Below, piece by piece: positions 45,749-54,467 of a stretch of DNA of 64,000 nucleotides. The stretch is from Reinekea sp. G2M2-21. Its GTDB lineage: Bacteria > Pseudomonadota > Gammaproteobacteria > Pseudomonadales > Natronospirillaceae. The notes beneath the pieces are model-generated. The model was not told where the DNA came from. It saw only the letters and a program-made list of their open reading frames with translations, and ran no database searches. The stretch covers positions 94,684-158,683 of the forward strand of contig NZ_JADPQG010000010.1 of NCBI RefSeq assembly GCF_015687175.1. The letters are read 5' to 3'. A program made the translations under genes and the position numbers. Each line of letters begins with the position of its first letter. The first letter of the stretch is position 1.

Positions 45749-47600
45749 TGCCCCGCAGATAATGCTGAGCCAGTGCTTTTTGTGCCCGTTCGATAGCTTT
45801 AAAAGCGTTCTTCAGATGTGCCCGACGCAACGGCGACAGCGCATCTGGGTTCATAAAATTACTGCTGCGCTTATGTTGCTTCAGTTGTTGGATTTGATTT
45901 TCCAGCTTGAGGTCATTGAGCAACAGCCAGGCTTCACGGAGACTGTCGCGTAACGGTTTTTGCAACAGCGTTTCACCGGTCTGAGTCAATCGTGACAACG
46001 TGCCGGGCATCAGATTCCCTTCGCTAAGCGCCACAATGCGAGCCAAATCATTGATTAACGCAATGCCCTGATGTTTCACATCCAACTCGTTTTCATGCTC
46101 ACCGGAATCCGCGACGATGAAAGAACGGAAAAACCCCAACGGGGGTTTCGTGCGTAAGGCGTTGCGTGTCATGTGCATAAAAAACAGATCACCGCGCTGC
46201 AATTTTTCAGACAACGCTCTGTGCAATTCAGATAACCATTGCTGCGGTCCCACCACAATACGCATATCAAAAAAGATACTGGCGTGCAGCAGGGCTTCTG
46301 GTTCTGGGGTGTCGATCCATTGTTTAAACGTTTGCTGCCACTGCGGCAACGTTTTTCGCCATTGTGGATTTTGCGCCATGATGTCGCCCGGACAAAGGTC
46401 ATAACCAAACTGGTCAAGCCGCTGACAGACGGTCGCGCAGAATGCAGAAAAATAGTCGGCTTCACTCGCATCCGGCTCGCGTTCCAAAATTAAGCCATTG
46501 TCTTGATCCGACGCGAACGATTGATCTTTTCGAGCTTGGGAACCAAATGCCAGCCAGGCGAACTCCATGGGCGCCGGACCATGCTCCTGCGTAGCCAGTA
46601 ACAGTGCTTTGCGGACAAAGGCGTCGCCGATGACCGCCAACGACTCACCGATTTCCTCAGGAGAAACATCGGCCTGAATCCAATACTCCATCAAACCGGG
46701 GACTTGCTGCTGCAACTCAGCAATTTTTTCAGGGTTCTTTTCACGGAAGATGCGATCCACAAAATGGATTAACGACACGCTGTGCGTTCGTACAATGTCG
46801 GTCGCGGTCACTACCCCAATGGGCAAACCCTTTTCCAGAACCGGTAAATGATGAATACCGGCGTTTGTCATGCGCACCTGCGCTTCAAGAATCGCCGCGT
46901 CAGCCGGAATGGTCTGAGGTTCAAAAGTGGCGATACGGGTAATGGGCAGATTCACATCCAGCGCTTCGGCAACGACCCGATTACGCAAATCACGGTCAGT
47001 CACGATGCCATGCAAGCGCTTGTCTTCCACCAGCAATAAGCAACTGACTTTGTTCTCCCGCATGATCTCTGCCGCTTCACGAATGCTGTTGTGAATAGAG
47101 CAATAGACCAGTTTATTTTGAATCAGGGTACGGACGGGCTGAGTATGTTGCATGTCGAATTTAGCGGTAGGCTGCTTCTCAAAAACCCGATGGCTGCGAT
47201 ACCCCACCAGTTTTTCAAAAAAACGACGGATGCTTTTATTGCTGTCGAGCAGTGCCAGAAAATCGGCTTTAGGCAACCGATACACCAGCGCATCTTCAAT
47301 CACATTGACGCGCAGCTGATCTTTGTTTTCAACCATCGATGTTGATACCCCAAAGCATTCACCTTCACCAATGCGATCCACCAGATGCCCGTCTTCATCG
47401 ACGATATCAAACGCGCCGGTGCGCACCAGGTAGACGCACGCATCGATGGGCACTGTCTTGTTGGCCCGCTGAGGTAGATATTCAATATCCAGTTTTCTGG
47501 CGAGTTGCCACTGTTCGTCGGGGTCGAGTACGGAAAAGGGTAAGACATCGGCAATAAAATCGAGAATGTCTTTGAGATCGTCTTTCGTGGCTTGGTTCAT
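45738..47600 (-). CDS. cNMP-binding/CBS/DUF294 nucleotidyltransferase-like protein
   Basis: A 620-aa cytoplasmic protein. A cyclic-nucleotide-binding-like domain (about 10-135; core VDRIGEGECFGVSTSM) is followed by a CBS pair (about 165-285; LHGIVTDRDLRNRVV, LPIGVVTATDIVRTH). A DUF294 nucleotidyltransferase-like domain (about 330-465) has FGSQARKDQSFASDQDN with the GS...DxD pattern, and a C-terminal DUF294 helical domain closes the protein. It probably senses adenosine nucleotides. It is encoded next to an acetate-type symporter and is overlapped by the exonuclease gene. Catalytic activity is unproven for the family. Confidence 0.91.
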   Translation of the reverse strand: MNQATKDDLKDILDFIADVLPFSVLDPDEQWQLARKLDIEYLPQRANKTVPIDACVYLVRTGAFDIVDEDGHLVDRIGEGECFGVSTSMVENKDQLRVNVIEDALVYRLPKADFLALLDSNKSIRRFFEKLVGYRSHRVFEKQPTAKFDMQHTQPVRTLIQNKLVYCSIHNSIREAAEIMRENKVSCLLLVEDKRLHGIVTDRDLRNRVVAEALDVNLPITRIATFEPQTIPADAAILEAQVRMTNAGIHHLPVLEKGLPIGVVTATDIVRTHSVSLIHFVDRIFREKNPEKIAELQQQVPGLMEYWIQADVSPEEIGESLAVIGDAFVRKALLLATQEHGPAPMEFAWLAFGSQARKDQSFASDQDNGLILEREPDASEADYFSAFCATVCQRLDQFGYDLCPGDIMAQNPQWRKTLPQWQQTFKQWIDTPEPEALLHASIFFDMRIVVGPQQWLSELHRALSEKLQRGDLFFMHMTRNALRTKPPLGFFRSFIVADSGEHENELDVKHQGIALINDLARIVALSEGNLMPGTLSRLTQTGETLLQKPLRDSLREAWLLLNDLKLENQIQQLKQHKRSSNFMNPDALSPLRRAHLKNAFKAIERAQKALAQHYLRGSGV

Positions 47601-47710
47601 AAAGAATCCGTTGACGATAATTTTTTGAAGGGCCTGTTAACCTTCGCGAAAAGCGAAACGTTTGTCAAACTATCAGCTCGCGGTAACCAGCGGCTGAGTA
47701 AAAAACTGTC

Positions 47711-47742
47711 AAAAAAAAGTCACGGCGCCCATGCGCCGTGAC
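47711..47742 (-). terminator. Intrinsic terminator of the symporter operon
   Basis: A perfect 10-bp stem GTCACGGCGC/GCGCCGTGAC with a four-base loop. It is followed on the minus strand by eight T residues (47711-47718) and lies 9 bp after the symporter stop codon. A textbook intrinsic terminator. Confidence 0.9.
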
Positions 47743-47750
47743 AGATCTGC

Positions 47751-49451
47751 TTAGTGCGCGGTTGCGGCACCCGATCCTTTTGGATAACGGATGGATTCCA
47801 CCACGTCCTGCACTTCGTCAGGTGCATCGCCAGTCACTTTATGGACCGCAAATGCGACGACGAAGTTGAAGATCATACCCAGAGTACCGATGCCTTCTGG
47901 TGAAATACCAAACCACCAGTTGTCAGACACGTTCGCCGCTGGGTTGATGAACTTGAAGTAGATGATGTATGCCGCGGTAAAGGTAATACCAACGATCATG
48001 CCACTCAACGCACCTTCTTTGTTCATTCGCTTGTGGAAAATACCCAGAATAATGGCTGGGAAGAAACTCGATGCGGCCAAACCGAAGGCGAAGGCCACCA
48101 CCTGAGCCACAAATCCTGGCGGGTTAATACCCAGATAGCCGGCCACAATAACGGCCACCGCCGCTCCCATTCTGGCAAACAACAGTTCCTGTTTATCGGT
48201 GATGTTCGGCATCAGGTTTCGTTTCAACAGGTCATGCGAAATCGATGTTGATATCACCAACAACAAACCTGCTGCCGTGGACAACGCCGCCGCCAAACCA
48301 CCAGCAGCCACCAGCGCCACAACCCAGTTCGGCAATTTCGCAATCTCAGGATTCGCCAGTACCATGATGTCGCGGTCGATCTTCATTTCGTTACGACCAT
48401 CGGCAGCATAGAACATGCGACCATCATTGTTTTTGTCTTCCCACTTAATCAGACCGGTTTTTTCCCAGTTACTGATCCAGCTCGGCGCTTGTGAGTAGAG
48501 CGTACCGGCACCGTCTTCACCGTTAATGGTGTTGATCATGTTCACCCGCGCAAACGCAGCAACGGCTGGTGCGGTGGTGTACAGGATCGCAATGAAAATC
48601 AACGCCCAACCGGCAGATTTACGAGCGCCCGCCACAGACGGTACTGTAAAGAAGCGAACGATCACGTGCGGCAAACCGGCAGTACCAACCATCAACGCGG
48701 CGGTAATGAAGAACACGTCAATCATCGGTTTAGAACCTTCGGTGTACTGTGCAAAGCCCAGTTCGGTTGACAATCCATCCAGTTTATCCAGCAAGTAACC
48801 GCCGCTTTCTACACTGCCACCAAAGCCCAGTTGTGGGAATGGGTTGCCCGTCATTAACAGGGAGATGAAGATCGCAGGCACCATAAAGGCGAAGATCAGT
48901 ACGCAGTATTGAGCCACCTGAGTGTAGGTAATGCCTTTCATGCCACCGAGTACGGCGTAGAAAAACACGATAACCATACCGACGATGACACCCGTGGTAA
49001 CCGGCACTTCCAGGAAGCGAGAGAACACCACACCCACACCACGCATCTGTCCGGCGACGTATGTGAACGAGACGAAGATGGCACAGACAACCGCAATGGT
49101 ACGAGCGGTTTGGCTGTAGTAACGGTCGCCGATAAAGTCAGGAACCGTAAACTTACCAAACTTACGTAAGTAAGGCGCCAAACACAGCGCCAGCAGCACG
49201 TAGCCACCGGTCCATCCCATCAGGTACACCGAACCGTCGTAACCGGCAAAGGAAATAATACCAGCCATGGAAATGAACGACGCCGCAGACATCCAGTCGG
49301 CTGCGGTAGCCATACCGTTAGCAATAGGCGGAACGCCACCACCGGCTACGTAAAATTCACTGGTTGACCCAGCCCGCGCCCAGATAGCGATACCGATATA
49401 AAGAGCAAACGAAAGCCCGACGAGAATATAGGTTAAGGTTTGAATATCCAT
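47751..49451 (-). CDS. Sodium:solute symporter (ActP-like, VC_2705 type)
   Basis: A 566-aa inner-membrane transporter of the solute:sodium symporter family, with about 13 helices. Typical motifs: FYVAGGGVPPIANGMATAAD near the N-terminus, DWMSAASFISMAGIISFAGY, and AALSTAAGLLLVISTSISHD in the sodium-site helix region. The pairing with a DUF4212 protein 10 bp upstream is diagnostic of the subfamily that carries acetate or related carboxylates. It should take up small organic acids with Na+. Strong terminator follows. Confidence 0.93.
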   Translation of the reverse strand: MDIQTLTYILVGLSFALYIGIAIWARAGSTSEFYVAGGGVPPIANGMATAADWMSAASFISMAGIISFAGYDGSVYLMGWTGGYVLLALCLAPYLRKFGKFTVPDFIGDRYYSQTARTIAVVCAIFVSFTYVAGQMRGVGVVFSRFLEVPVTTGVIVGMVIVFFYAVLGGMKGITYTQVAQYCVLIFAFMVPAIFISLLMTGNPFPQLGFGGSVESGGYLLDKLDGLSTELGFAQYTEGSKPMIDVFFITAALMVGTAGLPHVIVRFFTVPSVAGARKSAGWALIFIAILYTTAPAVAAFARVNMINTINGEDGAGTLYSQAPSWISNWEKTGLIKWEDKNNDGRMFYAADGRNEMKIDRDIMVLANPEIAKLPNWVVALVAAGGLAAALSTAAGLLLVISTSISHDLLKRNLMPNITDKQELLFARMGAAVAVIVAGYLGINPPGFVAQVVAFAFGLAASSFFPAIILGIFHKRMNKEGALSGMIVGITFTAAYIIYFKFINPAANVSDNWWFGISPEGIGTLGMIFNFVVAFAVHKVTGDAPDEVQDVVESIRYPKGSGAATAH

Positions 49452-49461
49452 TTAGTCGCCC

Positions 49462-49728
49462 TCAGTCTTCGTGCACGTTGTATTTACGATCGAGTGCATT
49501 CATCTTTCTCACGTAAACAAAGATCAGCACGATGAAGGTATAAATTGAGCCCTGTTGCGCAAACCAGAAGCCTAATTTAAAGCCAAATAAACGGATTTCG
49601 TTCAGCGCATCCACCAGTAGAATCCCAGCGCCATAAGAGACTGCGAACCAGATGGCCAACAGTGTCAGCATCAGTTTCACATTTTCCCGCCAATATTGTT
49701 TGGCGTGTTCTTTTGTTTCAAAGCTCAT
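49462..49728 (-). CDS. DUF4212 small membrane subunit of the symporter
   Basis: An 88-aa protein with two transmembrane helices (LMLTLLAIWFAVSYGAGILL; FWFAQQGSIYTFIVLIFVYV) and the family's YWRENVKLML start. It belongs to DUF4212, which almost always precedes the sodium:solute symporter and is thought to be its accessory subunit. GGAGGGGAATGCG precedes the ATG. First gene of the two-gene operon. Confidence 0.92.
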   Translation of the reverse strand: MSFETKEHAKQYWRENVKLMLTLLAIWFAVSYGAGILLVDALNEIRLFGFKLGFWFAQQGSIYTFIVLIFVYVRKMNALDRKYNVHED

Positions 49729-50008
49729 CGCATTCCCCTCCAGTATTGTTGTTTTAGTGGAAGCCGCTTCAGCAAGAACACCCTGCCTGTTTACTTCCGG
49801 GAGATAAGCACGGAATAAGCTATCACCGCCTGTCGGCTTAAGCTGTTCGACTTTGGTCGAGAATACGACTAAAGGTTAGTCCCGTTGGCAACCGAGGCGA
49901 CTTAAGCAGACCGAAACCGGTAATGACCGTCTAAGGTACAGAACGAGGGTGATCGAACGTGTGTTTATAGGCAGAAAAGCCGCGAAATATGGTCTAAGCT
50001 AGGCGGAT

Positions 50009-51628
50009 ATGACAGTGCAACGACACTATTCGATGAAATTTATACACCTGCTGTTCTGCATACTCATCGGCTCCGGATTCCTTTGGGCAGAACAGGGAAC
50101 TGAGACCGTCACACTGCAATTGAAATGGAAGCACCAATTTCAATTTGCCGGCTATTATGCGGCTCAGCAGCTGGGTTACTACCAAGCGGAAGGGTTCGAC
50201 GTTAAGTTTCGCGAAATACCCTCGGGGAAATCGGTTTTTGATGAGGTTATAAACGGCAACGCAACCTTTGGCATTGCCGATGCCAGCATCGTGTTACAGC
50301 GACTGAATGGCCGCCCTGTGGTCATCCTCACCACGGTGTTTCAACACAGTCCTCTGGTGTTCCTGACTCGATCCGAAGACGATATTCTCAGCCCCTACGA
50401 ACTGCGTGGCAAACGGGTCATGTTTCAGCGCAATGATAACGACGCCAGCTTAATCGCAATGCTCACCACACTGGGCATTACCGAAGACCAATACACCTGG
50501 GTACCCAGCAGCTATAACAGCCGCGCCTTACTCGACGAAGATATCGACGCGATGTCCGGTTACCGGACCAACGAACCTTTCATTTACGACAAGCTTGATC
50601 AGCCCGTACGCCTGCTGGATCCCATTAATTACGGCATCGACTTCTATGGTGACCTGTTGTTTGCCCATCAAGCTTATGTCGAACAGTTTCCGCAACGCGC
50701 TAAGGCCTTTGCCGAGGCCAGCTTGAAAGGCTGGCAGTATACGGTAGAGAATCCGCAACAGGTCGTAGACTGGATTCTGGAATACTACGGCAGCGAAAAA
50801 ACACTGGATGAACTCAGCTTTGAAGTCCAGGCGACGTTGCCGATGATCGCCGCAGACTTTGTGCCTTTGGGCACCTTCTTACCTGAGCGTTTCAACCGCA
50901 TTGCCAGTGTGTACAAATCCGTCGGTTTTGCGGATGAGGGCGCAACGTTGGAAGGCTTACAGCTGGAGAACTACCTGAAGTCCAACAACACATACAATAA
51001 AAACTGGCTCGAATTTATGTTGATGGTAGCCGCTGTCTTCCTGGTAATTCTGCTGTCGCTGTGGATGATCAATCGTCGACTGGCCTTTGAAGTGAAACAA
51101 CGCACACAGGCACTGGAGATTTCCAACCAACAACTGGAATACCTGTCCGAAACGGACCACCTGACCGGCATTGCCAACCGCTTTAAGATCGATTCGATTC
51201 TCTCGGAAGAATGGCACCGGTTGGAACGCTACAAAGCTCCGTTGTCGATTATCATTTTTGATCTCGACCATTTCAAAGACGTGAACGATAAATACGGTCA
51301 TCTGGAAGGCGATAAAGTGCTGCAAAATGTTGCCGCCTTAACAATGAGAAACGTACGCAATGTCGACAGCGTGGGGCGCTGGGGTGGCGAAGAGTTCATT
51401 GTAATTTGCCCGAGTACCGATGCCGAAGGCGCCATGCAAGTTGCCGAAAAACTGCTGGAAGCGTTTCGCGAAAAACCCATTCTGGGCGACATACGTGTCA
51501 CGGCCAGTTTTGGAATCAGTTCATCTGCACCAACGACAGGTGACTTAACCGACCTGATCAAACAAGCCGATGCGGCACTGTACCGCGCGAAACAAAGCGG
51601 CCGAAACCAAATTCAATTGGCCACCTAA
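50009..51628 (+). CDS. THI5/NMT1-type binding protein fused to a GGDEF cyclase
   Basis: A 539-aa membrane-anchored diguanylate cyclase. The signal or anchor (FIHLLFCILIGSGFLWA) is followed by a complete periplasmic binding-protein domain (about 30-320) of the NMT1/THI5 type: LQLKWKHQFQFAGYYAA, FGIADASIVLQRLNG, NYGIDFYGDLLF. Then come a TM (about 335-355), a short coil and a GGDEF domain (about 370-535; GRWGGEEF, metal-site IFDLDHFKDVND, inhibitory RNVD). Domain relatives bind thiamine-precursor pyrimidines or sulfonates; the ligand here is unknown. A second such protein lies at 54468-56447. Confidence 0.93.
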   Translation: MTVQRHYSMKFIHLLFCILIGSGFLWAEQGTETVTLQLKWKHQFQFAGYYAAQQLGYYQAEGFDVKFREIPSGKSVFDEVINGNATFGIADASIVLQRLNGRPVVILTTVFQHSPLVFLTRSEDDILSPYELRGKRVMFQRNDNDASLIAMLTTLGITEDQYTWVPSSYNSRALLDEDIDAMSGYRTNEPFIYDKLDQPVRLLDPINYGIDFYGDLLFAHQAYVEQFPQRAKAFAEASLKGWQYTVENPQQVVDWILEYYGSEKTLDELSFEVQATLPMIAADFVPLGTFLPERFNRIASVYKSVGFADEGATLEGLQLENYLKSNNTYNKNWLEFMLMVAAVFLVILLSLWMINRRLAFEVKQRTQALEISNQQLEYLSETDHLTGIANRFKIDSILSEEWHRLERYKAPLSIIIFDLDHFKDVNDKYGHLEGDKVLQNVAALTMRNVRNVDSVGRWGGEEFIVICPSTDAEGAMQVAEKLLEAFREKPILGDIRVTASFGISSSAPTTGDLTDLIKQADAALYRAKQSGRNQIQLAT

Positions 51629-51637
51629 TACGACGGC

Positions 51638-51663
51638 AAAAAAAAGGGCCGTGAATACGGCCC
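51638..51663 (-). terminator. Intrinsic terminator of the M28 peptidase gene
   Basis: Stem GGGCCGT/ACGGCCC with a four-base loop, followed on the minus strand by eight T residues (51638-51645). It lies between two convergent genes; the canonical direction serves the peptidase gene. Confidence 0.88.
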
Positions 51664-51681
51664 TGTGCTAGTGAAGAGTTC

Positions 51682-53322
51682 TTACTTAATCCAGTACTTA
51701 CCCCAATGGGTAATGTCATACTGACTCGCACTGCTGGTCGCTGCGCTGCGTAACATCATCGCCGCAGGATCCGTTTCAGCTTCAGCCGCCGCAATTTCAT
51801 CGTCGATCTTACGGGTTGTGTGCGCAAAGACACTGGTAACGTAAGCAATCGCATCGGCGTTCACTTCCAAAGCGCGCTCGTTCACGTTGAAAATGTCATC
51901 GCATTCGCTGTGGTAACACTCGTCAAACGCAACGTCGGCATCCCCACCATAGATCGCGGCCTGTTCAGCGCTCTTAACGCCCTCAGCACCGGTGAACAAC
52001 CCACCAAAGGCAACGCCCTGCTGGAAGAACTCTGCGTAGTCCGAACGGAATGAAATTTCCGACCCTTCAAATGGCTGACCGCGCAGATTGAAGTATTGCT
52101 CAAACATGGCTTCGGTTGCTGCAGACCCTGCTGGACCGGCCAAATCGAAATCGGATCCGTCGCCATCGTAAATGCCGTTAAAGAAGTTTGGCGAACCGAT
52201 CATGTCGAAGTTCAGGTAAACCTTGATTTTGGCCAACTCTTCTTCGCTTAAGCGTTGAACGTATTCGGTTGAACCCACCAAGCCGGCTTCTTCCGCACCC
52301 CACCATGCGAAACGTACCTTATTCTTCACGCGCGCGTGCTTCAGCAAGTCAGCCATTTCTAAAATAGCCGCACTACCGGTACCGTTATCATTGATACCCG
52401 CACCTTCGAAGACGGAGTCCAGGTGCGCGCCGATCATAACGACGTTATCCGGGTTACCCCAACGGGTTTCGGCAATCACGTTATCAACGGAGCGGACTTC
52501 GCGCAGAACGTCGGCCATCATGCTCAGCGTTAAGCCGTCGGTTTCTGACCATGCCACGCCGTTGTCGTATGTCGCAAAAAACACCGGTATGCCACCGCTG
52601 TAGCCAGCACCCAAGGTTGCACCGATCAGACCCTTACGGTCCTCGCTGTTGCCCTGGTTGAAAATAATGGCACCCACAGCACCCGCTGCCGCTGCGTTTT
52701 CAGCCTTGGTTTGGAACGCACAGGCGCCCCGCTGCAATAACGCAATGTTACCTGCCGTAAAGCCGGCGAAGTCTTCGGCTTCACAGCCACTGGTAGAACC
52801 ATTGCCTTCACCCAGGTCGAGATCAACCGCCTCAACCGTGGCCGTTACATCACCCGCTTCGGTTTGCGATAAATACGTAAAATCCACGTCCCATTCATAG
52901 CTCACTGGGTTTGGCGTTAACGCGCTGAGCGTACCATCGCCATTTTCGTAGAACGCATTAAAGTCAAACGTGTCGTAAGTGACGCGATAACCCATGTGTT
53001 CCAGTTCGCTGGCTACATAAGCCACGGACGCATCGTAGCCGTCCAATCCGGCTGCGCGTGTACCACCGTTTTCGTCTGCAATGTCTTGCAGGGCTTCCAA
53101 TCGTTCCATCACATTGTCGGCTTGCATACAGCGCGGCATTTGAAAGGGAGATGCACCAATGGCAAAACGACACTCCCAAGGATGCGTGTTGTTTTCGCTC
53201 CAGAAGCGGTCAATAAAGGCGGATACGTGAGGGGGAATTTCTTTTGCCATTGAGTGAGTGCTGATGGATAGCGCAAGGGACGCACCGGCCAGCAATACAG
53301 ATGTTTTTATTATGGATCGCAT
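51682..53322 (-). CDS. Secreted M28-family zinc aminopeptidase with PA domain
   Basis: A 546-aa exported peptidase. The signal peptide (SVLLAGASLALSISTHSMA) is followed by a pro/cap region, a protease-associated insert (about 180-245: GNIALLQRGACAFQTKAEN) and the M28 catalytic core. Zinc and catalytic residues are seen in IGAHLDSVFEGAGINDNGTG (His, Asp), FAWWGAEEAGLVGS (Glu pair), YLNFDMIGSPN (Asp) and CYHSECDD (His). Expected to release N-terminal amino acids from peptides outside the cytoplasm. Its own terminator follows. Confidence 0.93.
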   Translation of the reverse strand: MRSIIKTSVLLAGASLALSISTHSMAKEIPPHVSAFIDRFWSENNTHPWECRFAIGASPFQMPRCMQADNVMERLEALQDIADENGGTRAAGLDGYDASVAYVASELEHMGYRVTYDTFDFNAFYENGDGTLSALTPNPVSYEWDVDFTYLSQTEAGDVTATVEAVDLDLGEGNGSTSGCEAEDFAGFTAGNIALLQRGACAFQTKAENAAAAGAVGAIIFNQGNSEDRKGLIGATLGAGYSGGIPVFFATYDNGVAWSETDGLTLSMMADVLREVRSVDNVIAETRWGNPDNVVMIGAHLDSVFEGAGINDNGTGSAAILEMADLLKHARVKNKVRFAWWGAEEAGLVGSTEYVQRLSEEELAKIKVYLNFDMIGSPNFFNGIYDGDGSDFDLAGPAGSAATEAMFEQYFNLRGQPFEGSEISFRSDYAEFFQQGVAFGGLFTGAEGVKSAEQAAIYGGDADVAFDECYHSECDDIFNVNERALEVNADAIAYVTSVFAHTTRKIDDEIAAAEAETDPAAMMLRSAATSSASQYDITHWGKYWIK

Positions 53323-53650
53323 AATTTTCTTATCTCTCGGTATGAAAAATTATGCCTGTAACCACGACCATTGAATGACTCTCCTAATTCAATGATCTAC
53401 AAGCGTGACTCCTATTTGTACGGCTGAATCAAATGGAACCTGCACGTTAACAACGTCGCCTCCATGTCGTGAACCACCGAACGAAAAAAGTTTTGGGTGC
53501 CAGTGTAAAAAGGAGCTGACGAATCCTTGGTTTTTAACGATATTCGCAACAGCTATGTGAACCACGTCTAAAAAATACTCGTGAAATTATTGTTGATAAC
53601 GGGCCAGGTGGTAATTGACGTAAACGATGAAAGAACGGTCCGGACCTATG
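53323..53650. other. Noncoding gap between the peptidase and TfoX_C genes
   Basis: A 328-bp stretch without a credible gene. The promoter of the M28 peptidase must lie at its left end; no clear elements were fixed. A short GGTCCGGACC palindrome lies near 53637-53646, just past the stop codon of the TfoX_C gene, with no T-tract. Confidence 0.4.
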
Positions 53651-53917
53651 TCATTTCTTTGGTGCGAGCCCCATATCATCGAGGCGTAAGAGAATAGTAG
53701 TTTTCTGCTCCTGCTTAACCAGTTGCCAGGGCCTATTTTCCTGCGCCCCAATCATGGCGTAGAGCAGGTTTAGACTGACGGGTACGCCCGCCTGCTTCAT
53801 ATCCCGGTAAAGCTCGAAAGGATCCGCAGCGAGGAAGTCCGCTGCGGTGGTGACGCCAATCGTGGCCAGCATCTGCGCGCTCTTTGGACCTAGTCCAGCT
53901 AAATTGGCAATCGACAT
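53651..53917 (-). CDS. Stand-alone TfoX C-terminal domain protein
   Basis: An 88-aa protein that matches the C-terminal domain of TfoX/Sxy regulators: LAGLGPKSAQMLATIGVTTA (a helix-hairpin-helix-like start) and LNLLYAMIGAQENRPWQLV. The N-terminal TfoX domain is absent. Such short forms are common and lack a known function; a role in competence is not implied. Confidence 0.85.
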   Translation of the reverse strand: MSIANLAGLGPKSAQMLATIGVTTAADFLAADPFELYRDMKQAGVPVSLNLLYAMIGAQENRPWQLVKQEQKTTILLRLDDMGLAPKK

Positions 53918-53944
53918 GAATCGAGGAACCCTATTATCCGTTGC

Positions 53945-54370
53945 TTAATAATCGAAACTATCAGGGCATATCTGCTCTGCATATCGGGAAGACGAAATAG
54001 AATAAGCATCGGTTCCCTTCGATATCTGAGAAATGGTGCTGTAATCCGCGGCTAATTGAATACTGATGGATACGGTCACATCCTGCATTCCCGTACCGTA
54101 AGACGACTGACTGATCGATACATCCTGTGACGTCAGCTGGTAATCGGCCCAGTCATGCTTGGCAGCCAATGTGTTGATTTCATCGATCTTATTTTTATAA
54201 AAAGCACCAATATCTTCGTCGCGCTTCATGATGGTCATGTAATACAGTGACACCATCTGGGTTTCGCGAGTGGTGCATTCGTCCGCCAACGTGGTGTCGG
54301 CAAATGCCAACGGCACGGACAACAGAGAGGCCAGAATGGCCGTGCTGGTAAATTGAGTGAAGAATTTCAT
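53945..54370 (-). CDS. Uncharacterised secreted protein
   Basis: A 141-aa protein with a clear signal peptide (FTSTAILASLLSVPLAFA) and a mature part with two cysteines (DECTTRETQ; EQICPDSFDY) that may form a disulfide. I do not recognise the family. The ATG at 54370 has AGGGATCG upstream and starts the signal peptide; an upstream in-frame start at 54466 would put 32 unrelated residues in front of it. It follows a THI5-GGDEF gene and precedes the TfoX_C gene on the same strand. Confidence 0.72.
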   Translation of the reverse strand: MKFFTQFTSTAILASLLSVPLAFADTTLADECTTRETQMVSLYYMTIMKRDEDIGAFYKNKIDEINTLAAKHDWADYQLTSQDVSISQSSYGTGMQDVTVSISIQLAADYSTISQISKGTDAYSISSSRYAEQICPDSFDY

Positions 54371-54467
54371 AGTCGATCCCTGAAAATTAATCGGATCGCC
54401 ATTATGAGAGATTTTAATTTTTCGGTCACACAAAAAAATCCCAAGGTCGCGTAAAGGTCGCGACAAC